Shown here one piece after another: positions 57,801-64,000 of a stretch of DNA of 64,000 nucleotides. Position 1 is the stretch's first letter. The number at the start of each line of letters is the position of its first letter. A model generated the notes under the pieces. That model was given only the letters and a program-made list of their open reading frames with translations, was not told where the DNA came from and made no database searches. The DNA comes from an uncultured Porphyromonadaceae bacterium. Its GTDB lineage: Bacteria > Bacteroidota > Bacteroidia > Bacteroidales > Muribaculaceae. The DNA lies in the NCBI GenBank assembly GCA_947643665.1, contig CANRWW010000014.1:1-64000 (forward strand), given 5' to 3'. The position numbers and the translations under genes were made by a program.

Positions 57801-59072
57801 TCAGTCAATGATGTCGAAGCCGGTATAGCGTCGAAGGCATTCTGGTATGATTATGCCTTCCGGTGTCTGGTTGTTTTCAAGCAGGGCTGCCATGATGCGG
57901 GGGAGTGCCAGTGCCGAGCCATTGAGGGTGTGGCACAGTTTGGTTTTCTTGTCGGCACCGCGGTAACGGCATTTGAGGCGGTTTGCCTGATATGTTTCGA
58001 AATTTGATACGGAAGATACTTCCAGCCAACGTTTTTGCGCGCCTGACCATACTTCGAAGTCAAAGGTTATGGCAGAAGTGAAGCTCATATCGCCTCCGCA
58101 CAGACGTAAGATATGCCATGGGAGACCGAGCTTGTCAAGAAGTCCCTGCACATGGTCTTTCATTTCTTCCAGTGCGGCATAACTGTTTTCCGGACGCTCA
58201 ATTCGTACGATTTCAACCTTGTCGAACTGGTGCAGGCGGTTGAGGCCGCGCACGTCTTTGCCGTAGCTTCCGGCTTCTCGTCTGAAACATGCTGAGTATG
58301 CGCAGTTCTTTTTGGGCAGTTCCTCCTCGCGTAGGATCACATCGCGGTATATGTTGGTTACAGGAACTTCTGCTGTAGGTATCAGGTAGAGATCGTCAAG
58401 TTGGCAATGGTACATCTGTCCCTCTTTGTCGGGAAGTTGCCCGGTCCCATATCCGGAAGCGGCGTTTACTACGTAGGGTGGTTCTATTTCAAGGTAACCG
58501 GCTTTGTTTGCCTCATCAAGGAAGAATTGTATGAGGGCACGTTGCAGACGTGCTCCCTTGCCCATATATATGGGAAATCCGGCGCCGGTAATTTTTACTC
58601 CGAGATCGAAATCTATAAGGTTATATTTTTTAGCGAGATCCCAATGGGGGAGGGCATCCTCTCCAAGCTCAGGCATTGGGCCGCCGGTTTTCTCTACAAC
58701 GTTGTCTGCGGCGGAAGTTCCATGCGGCACCATGGCGCATGGAAGGTTGGGGATTGTTACCAACAGATCGTGTTGCTCCTGTTCGGTATCTGCAAGTTGC
58801 TGCGCAATGGCGCGTTGTGCATCTTTAAGGCCTGCGACTTGTGTCTTGGCTTGTTCCGCCTCTTCGCGTTTACCCTCTTTCATGAGTGAACCGATGGAAG
58901 CTGCTATGCGGTTTAGCTCTGCTGCTTTGTTGTCGTTATCCAATTGGAGCTGACGGCGCTGTTCGTCAAGGGCTATTACTTTTTCAATAGCTTCCTTCCC
59001 GTTGAATCCCTTTATGGCGAGGCGCTCCACTACCTCTGCCGGATTGGCTTTTATCTGTTGAAGAGTAAGCAT
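57801..59072 (-). CDS. serS: Seryl-tRNA synthetase
   Basis: MLTLQQIKANPAEVVERLAIKG; class II motifs FRREAGSYGKDVRGLNRLHQFDKVEIVRI, NGSALALPRIMAALLENNQ. Confidence 0.97.
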   Translation of the reverse strand: MLTLQQIKANPAEVVERLAIKGFNGKEAIEKVIALDEQRRQLQLDNDNKAAELNRIAASIGSLMKEGKREEAEQAKTQVAGLKDAQRAIAQQLADTEQEQHDLLVTIPNLPCAMVPHGTSAADNVVEKTGGPMPELGEDALPHWDLAKKYNLIDFDLGVKITGAGFPIYMGKGARLQRALIQFFLDEANKAGYLEIEPPYVVNAASGYGTGQLPDKEGQMYHCQLDDLYLIPTAEVPVTNIYRDVILREEELPKKNCAYSACFRREAGSYGKDVRGLNRLHQFDKVEIVRIERPENSYAALEEMKDHVQGLLDKLGLPWHILRLCGGDMSFTSAITFDFEVWSGAQKRWLEVSSVSNFETYQANRLKCRYRGADKKTKLCHTLNGSALALPRIMAALLENNQTPEGIIIPECLRRYTGFDIID

Positions 59073-59107
59073 TTGATTATGCTGTTATTGATTTTTTCTT
59101 TTGAACT

Positions 59108-59138
59108 GCAAATTTACCAATTATTTATGTTATGGCAA
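59108..59138 (-). promoter_or_regulatory. serS promoter
   Basis: Minus strand TTG - 19 nt - TAAATTTGC. Confidence 0.6.
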
Positions 59139-59260
59139 ACAATTTTGTTGCAAGGAAGATTATCCTACACAATTTCTGCTATGGTGTGCTTATCAGGAGG
59201 AATTATTTTTGGTATTATTTGGAATTTAGTCTTGCTTTTAACATTTATTAAATTAAATCG

Positions 59261-59292
59261 TTGCCAGTGGGAGATCTTTTTGTATAATTTTG
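59261..59292 (+). promoter_or_regulatory. Promoter of T9SS cargo genes
   Basis: TTG - 21 nt - TAATTTTG. Confidence 0.5.
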
Positions 59293-59420
59293 TGGTGTTT
59301 GAAAATGCGGTGTTTTTCTAGCAATTTGGCACGATAAACGGTTTGTTGTCGTGCAAAGTGTTTGTAAAAGTCGTTGTGTGAAATAAAACTGGACTCCAAA
59401 AAATTATAATTATCATATTT

Positions 59421-62036
59421 ATGAAGCAAATTTTATCCAGAATTACGGTTGTGTGTGCTGTAGCTGCGATATCTCAGTTATTGTCCGCTACAAAAAACGT
59501 GGTACTATCCGATTTCAGTTGTTCTCCAGCCGAGGTTATGGCTGATCTTTCAGGAAAAGCTGAGTTTATGCTTACTTTCACAGTCACCAACAGTGGCGAT
59601 GAGGATATTATGGCAGGTGACGGGGGATATATGTTCCAGGCGGGTGAATTCAATTTCCTAGGTGACATTACAATGGAGCTAGGTGAATTTACAGGCGATA
59701 TAGACATACCGGTCGGTGGGACGGCTACTGTGGCGATGCCTTGTTCCGTTACACTTCCCGACATAAGCAGCGACAAGAACGTTACAATAAAGGTAAAGGA
59801 ATTTTTTTGTAATACTGTTGTTCCTGAGTATGCTTATCAGTGCAAGAAGGTGAATGTGTTGTCGCCTGTGGCACGGCTTGGCGTCAAAAGCGGGAACTTG
59901 ACAATTTCATCAGGATCTACAATCAACTATGGCATGGTACCGGTAGCTGAGGCTGATGTGACGGTGAGTGTTTCCAATACGGGGCGTTCGCCTCTGGTGA
60001 TAAGTGAAATAGCTTTTGATGAAAATCTGGATGGAACAGTTGTCTTGACCTCCCTTCCTCTCACAGTTGAGGCTGGTGCGGAGGCCGATGTGGCAATGGG
60101 CCTTGGCACTGTTGCCAAAGGTATGAAAGGTGTGGTCACAGTTAAATATAATGATGCTGTGGCAGACAATGAATTTATTTATAACATCCGTGCTGCAATT
60201 ATTGGTGAGAGTGATGCTGTAGAGCAATTCGCCAATGGCGTGCCTGCCGGATGGTATATCTCGGCTGCTCCCGGAGTGGAAGGGGCAAACTTATGGAGCA
60301 CCCGCACAGTCAGCGGCAATCCTCTTGTGACACAAGGTGACGCAGACAAGAAATCGCGTCTTATAACTCCTCTTGTGACTGTGGATCCTTCACGTAGCCT
60401 CACCCTTATGGCCGGACATGCTTATGTGCCGTTCAGTGACAATTCTGTACTCACGGTATATTATTCCAAGGATAGATCCGAATGGACTGAACTTGGTAAA
60501 ATTGTAAAAAGCGTAGGGTCACAGCGTAAGCCATTCAATACGTTTGAATGGACAGATGAGAAGAGCAACCAAATGGAATGGTATAACTTCTCTTTGTCGC
60601 GTATGGAAGCGGGGGATTATTATTTCGCTTTTGAGGCCGGAATGTGCATATTGGATAATATTTACCCGTTGCCTGTAGCTACGGTAAGACAGGATATGCT
60701 GATAGAGTCGTTCGTCGTGCAGGAAGAGGGCATGGTGAATTACCCTATGACATTTGCAGTAAATATATCCAATATGGCAGCTATGCCTGTTGATGCCGGC
60801 GCTTATGCTTTGACACTTTTTGAAAATGGCGTGGAGGTTGCGGAAGTGGTTACCGGCAATATAGAGCCATATGCGTTATTGCCGTTGAAAGTAGATTATG
60901 TGCCACATGCCGAGGGTACCAATGTTTACAAGATGATGCTGTCATATGAAGATCGCAGCATGGCTGCGGAGGGTACGGGCGTGGTTTTGGCTGAATCTTC
61001 TGAAATTCCTGTGCAGATAGGCGGGGTGGACGGGATAAGCAACCGGATTCCACTTAATATGGATGCATTCGCCTCTAAAATGCAGACAATAATTACAGCC
61101 GATGAGATCGGGCTTGCTCCCGGTTCCATGATTACAGAAATCACGCTTCTTGGCGCGAATACCTCTTATGAGACCACAAAAAAATTTGCCCTGGCACTTG
61201 AAACTGTTGATAAAGAAGAGTTTGTAGAGGGGGATATTTTTGAAGAGCCTGCATCATTCGTTTTTGAAGAGAAAGATGTGGTTTTTCCCAAAGCGGGATC
61301 TGATACGGATGCGGCAAAATTTGTGGTCACTCTGGATTCTCCTTTTGTATATGATGGTGGCAATCTGCTTCTTACGGTAAAGCGAGCCAATGGCTTCTCT
61401 TCAAATTTGAAATTTGCTTACCATAAGCCGGCAGGTTTGTCCAATTCCCTTCCGGAGCCATTGCGCACATTGGGCGTGTCAAAGTCGTATGCTATGTCCG
61501 ACGAGAAGACTGATCTTATGAATGAAGTGCCGACGGTGGTGCTCTCAGTTCCGGTAGAGCCGATGAAAGCCATGGGGATAGTAGTAGACGGCGCCCAGGT
61601 AGTGGCAGGCGCATCATTGGTCCTTAAGGCTGGTGACGTGCAATATTACGGTGTCACCGATGCTGAAGGCAAATTTGAGATTCCGGTGATCCAAAGAGGC
61701 ATATATACACTCTCAATAGATTACAATGGGACGGAATACAGCTATTCCAGGCCTGTTAAAATGACTGGTACAGACCCTGTGGATCTTAAAGTCAATCTTC
61801 AGACTACCGGCATCGGCACCAATTGTGCTGAGACTGTAGAGATAATCGTATCAGGCCATATTGTGACTGTGCTTGATATTGATGGTACCGTAAATGCATT
61901 TACCTTGGACGGTCGTATGGTGGCATCGGCGATTGCTAATGGAGATGTGGACATTAATTTGCCTGCCGGATTGTATATAGTGGAGATAAAAGATGACAAT
62001 GCCGTTCGGACAGTTGTAAAGATTTGTGTAAAATAA
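59421..62036 (+). CDS. Large secreted protein with Ig-like/CARDB-like repeats and a T9SS-type C-terminal domain
   Basis: Signal peptide; VLSDFSCSPAEVMADLSGKAEFMLTFTVTNSGDEDI; C-terminus VNAFTLDGRMVASAIANGDVDINLPAGLYIVEIKDDNAVRTVVKICVK. Confidence 0.75.
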   Translation: MKQILSRITVVCAVAAISQLLSATKNVVLSDFSCSPAEVMADLSGKAEFMLTFTVTNSGDEDIMAGDGGYMFQAGEFNFLGDITMELGEFTGDIDIPVGGTATVAMPCSVTLPDISSDKNVTIKVKEFFCNTVVPEYAYQCKKVNVLSPVARLGVKSGNLTISSGSTINYGMVPVAEADVTVSVSNTGRSPLVISEIAFDENLDGTVVLTSLPLTVEAGAEADVAMGLGTVAKGMKGVVTVKYNDAVADNEFIYNIRAAIIGESDAVEQFANGVPAGWYISAAPGVEGANLWSTRTVSGNPLVTQGDADKKSRLITPLVTVDPSRSLTLMAGHAYVPFSDNSVLTVYYSKDRSEWTELGKIVKSVGSQRKPFNTFEWTDEKSNQMEWYNFSLSRMEAGDYYFAFEAGMCILDNIYPLPVATVRQDMLIESFVVQEEGMVNYPMTFAVNISNMAAMPVDAGAYALTLFENGVEVAEVVTGNIEPYALLPLKVDYVPHAEGTNVYKMMLSYEDRSMAAEGTGVVLAESSEIPVQIGGVDGISNRIPLNMDAFASKMQTIITADEIGLAPGSMITEITLLGANTSYETTKKFALALETVDKEEFVEGDIFEEPASFVFEEKDVVFPKAGSDTDAAKFVVTLDSPFVYDGGNLLLTVKRANGFSSNLKFAYHKPAGLSNSLPEPLRTLGVSKSYAMSDEKTDLMNEVPTVVLSVPVEPMKAMGIVVDGAQVVAGASLVLKAGDVQYYGVTDAEGKFEIPVIQRGIYTLSIDYNGTEYSYSRPVKMTGTDPVDLKVNLQTTGIGTNCAETVEIIVSGHIVTVLDIDGTVNAFTLDGRMVASAIANGDVDINLPAGLYIVEIKDDNAVRTVVKICVK

Positions 62037-62064
62037 AATTGGAGACTTAATTAATATAATTCAA

Positions 62065-64000
62065 ATGAAACGAGTCTTTTCAGTGACAATGATCACATTA
62101 TTCACGGTTTTGGCGGCTATGGGGAGCGTTCCGGCGGGACTGGAAACCGATATCGCCGAAAATATGGCAACAGTGCCGACAGACAGCACTACAATGGCCG
62201 CACAGCTCAGGAAAAACTGCCGTCTGCACCATGACGGCGCCATGTATGCGTCAAAAAAGGTTGCCAAAACCGATGCAAAGGCATATACCGTTGCCGATGG
62301 CCTGAAATTGTATGGTGGCTTGGTTTACAGTGACGGGTGGAGTTCAAGTTATGCCCCATACGGTATATATTCCGTCACCACTACAGCTCCTGTCAAGGTT
62401 GGGCAGTTCTACCTTGGAGATATGTACAAAATGGGTGGCGGCGGTTTCTATGCCGAGGGGAAGTATTATTGCATAGACTATGAGATCCGTAGTTTCGACA
62501 ACCAGGAGGTGGTATATACTACATTGTATATAAACGATGCCAATCCGTTCAAATACACCACGAGTGTAAGTCTTGGCATGAGCCATATAGCCAAGGACCT
62601 GACTTTTGACCCTATTGAACAGAGGGCATATGGCATATTTTCTGTGGGATCATTGGAAAACCGATATCTGCTCGGTGCAATGAACCTGAAAGATTACAAG
62701 ATAGAAGAATTGTTCGACCTTGACCAGATACACGTAGCCATAGCGGCGGATTCAAAGGGAAACATCTTCACTATAGGTGAAGATGGGGTGTTGTATCGTT
62801 TGGATAGGAACGCACGTTCGTTGGTGGAAGTGGGTACGACCGGCGTGTCGGTAGACAATCGGTATGCACAGTCTGCGACTTTTGACATGGAGAGCGGCAT
62901 CCTATACTGGGCGGCGCTGCATTCAGACCTTACCACGGCTCTCTATAAAGTTGACACCTCTACCGGGTTGGCTTCGAAAATAGGTGATTTTCCTGACAAC
63001 GAAGAGTTTGCCGGGTTATATATCCCAGATGCCACAGCTCCAGGTGCTCCGGCCTCGGCGGATGAACTGTTTACGGATTTTATTGATGGATCCTTGAGCG
63101 GGGTTGTAGCTTTTGATTCCCCGAAGGTATGCCAGGACGGATCCCAGTTGTCAGGGGACATTACTTACCGGCTGAAAATAAACGGTGAGGAAACCGATCG
63201 GGGTACTGTGCGTGCCGGCAAGCGTAATTTTGAGATAGGGGTGACATTGCCGGACAATGGTTACTATACGTTCACATTGACGCTTGAGAATGCTGCCGGC
63301 AAAAGTTTCCCTACATCGCTTCGTGAGTATATGGGGCAGGATAGCCCGTCGGCATGTACAGGTGCAACCGCCACTAATTCCGACCGCGGTGGGGTGGTGA
63401 GCCTTAAATGGCACAAACCGCGAGGCAGCATGCATGGAGGGTATGTGGATTTTCAGAATATAACCTATGATGTGGTGCGTATGCCTGATAACGTGCAGGT
63501 GGCGACAGCATTGGCTGACACCATATTTACAGACAATATCAGCAGTACTGCGCTGAAATGCTACCGTTATATGATAACTCCTGTATCACATGGGCAGAAA
63601 GGTATCGCAAGCCTTACAAATAAAGTCGCTGTAGGGCATGTGGCCCAGGTGCCATATTATGAGACATTTGATACGGGTGTGGATTTCAGCACATTTTCTG
63701 TCGCAGATATTGATGGCGATGCTGACGGCGCGCAGGGTACATGGGGATATTCCGGATATAAGGAGGGCGTTGCCACAGCAACACCTGCCGGTGGACGGAA
63801 TACAGGGAATGCAAAAAATGACTGGCTGTTCACTCCTCCGGTACATTTGCGTAACGACCGTACATACAAGGTGATATATCAGGCCATGAGCCAAGGAAAT
63901 TCCATAGTGCCGGGCTTCAGGGAATATATGGAGGTGAAACTCGGAGATGCCGCCACGGTTTCTGCCATGACAGAGACACTACTTGAAAACTCACTGATTG
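62065..64000 (+). CDS. Large secreted protein, N-terminal part (runs off the window end); choice-of-anchor/cleaved-adhesin-like region near the end
   Basis: Open frame from ATGAAACGAGTCTTTTCAGTGACAATG to the window edge (MKRVFSVTMITLFTVLAAMGSVPAG...VPYYETFDTGVDFSTFSVADIDGDADGAQGTWGYSGYKEG...NDWLFTPPVHL). Not in the ORF track, presumably because no stop lies in the window. Confidence 0.75.
   Translation, partial: MKRVFSVTMITLFTVLAAMGSVPAGLETDIAENMATVPTDSTTMAAQLRKNCRLHHDGAMYASKKVAKTDAKAYTVADGLKLYGGLVYSDGWSSSYAPYGIYSVTTTAPVKVGQFYLGDMYKMGGGGFYAEGKYYCIDYEIRSFDNQEVVYTTLYINDANPFKYTTSVSLGMSHIAKDLTFDPIEQRAYGIFSVGSLENRYLLGAMNLKDYKIEELFDLDQIHVAIAADSKGNIFTIGEDGVLYRLDRNARSLVEVGTTGVSVDNRYAQSATFDMESGILYWAALHSDLTTALYKVDTSTGLASKIGDFPDNEEFAGLYIPDATAPGAPASADELFTDFIDGSLSGVVAFDSPKVCQDGSQLSGDITYRLKINGEETDRGTVRAGKRNFEIGVTLPDNGYYTFTLTLENAAGKSFPTSLREYMGQDSPSACTGATATNSDRGGVVSLKWHKPRGSMHGGYVDFQNITYDVVRMPDNVQVATALADTIFTDNISSTALKCYRYMITPVSHGQKGIASLTNKVAVGHVAQVPYYETFDTGVDFSTFSVADIDGDADGAQGTWGYSGYKEGVATATPAGGRNTGNAKNDWLFTPPVHLRNDRTYKVIYQAMSQGNSIVPGFREYMEVKLGDAATVSAMTETLLENSLI

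Overview
This 64 kb window is chromosomal DNA from a Bacteroidales-type bacterium. That placement is inferred from TAnnTTTG-type -7 promoter boxes, the DUF177-rpmF-fabH-era-der operon, T9SS-type C-terminal sorting domains and GH92. I assume Muribaculaceae-like but cannot place it further. Most of the window is ordinary housekeeping and metabolic genes: gapA (partial), der, era, fabH, rpmF, a glycosyltransferase cluster, HIT, greA, prfB, trpS, an M16 peptidase, fba, holA, cstA, hisJ-like, a DEAD helicase, pyrE, ferredoxin, GH92 plus a rhamnose operon, mtaB, serB, mltD-like and serS. The most unusual stretch is about 52.97-57.25 kb. A 156-bp exact direct repeat, covering the 3' end of a sialate O-acetylesterase gene plus its terminator hairpins, brackets a roughly 3.8 kb AT-richer island. 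The island holds a frameshifted DUF1016/YhcG-type nuclease, a promoter-bounded structured RNA candidate and a T9SS-type secreted protein. A decayed T9SS sorting-domain remnant abuts the second repeat copy. Other points worth a second look are a polyferredoxin/AKR/DUF1893/ECF-S operon, a 44-nt loopless perfect palindrome overlapping a 37-aa ORF, an ATP-grasp-GT2 fusion, a thioredoxin-fold lipoprotein without CxxC and an interleaved inverted-repeat intergenic region. All calls come from reading the sequence and the supplied translations; no database search was run.
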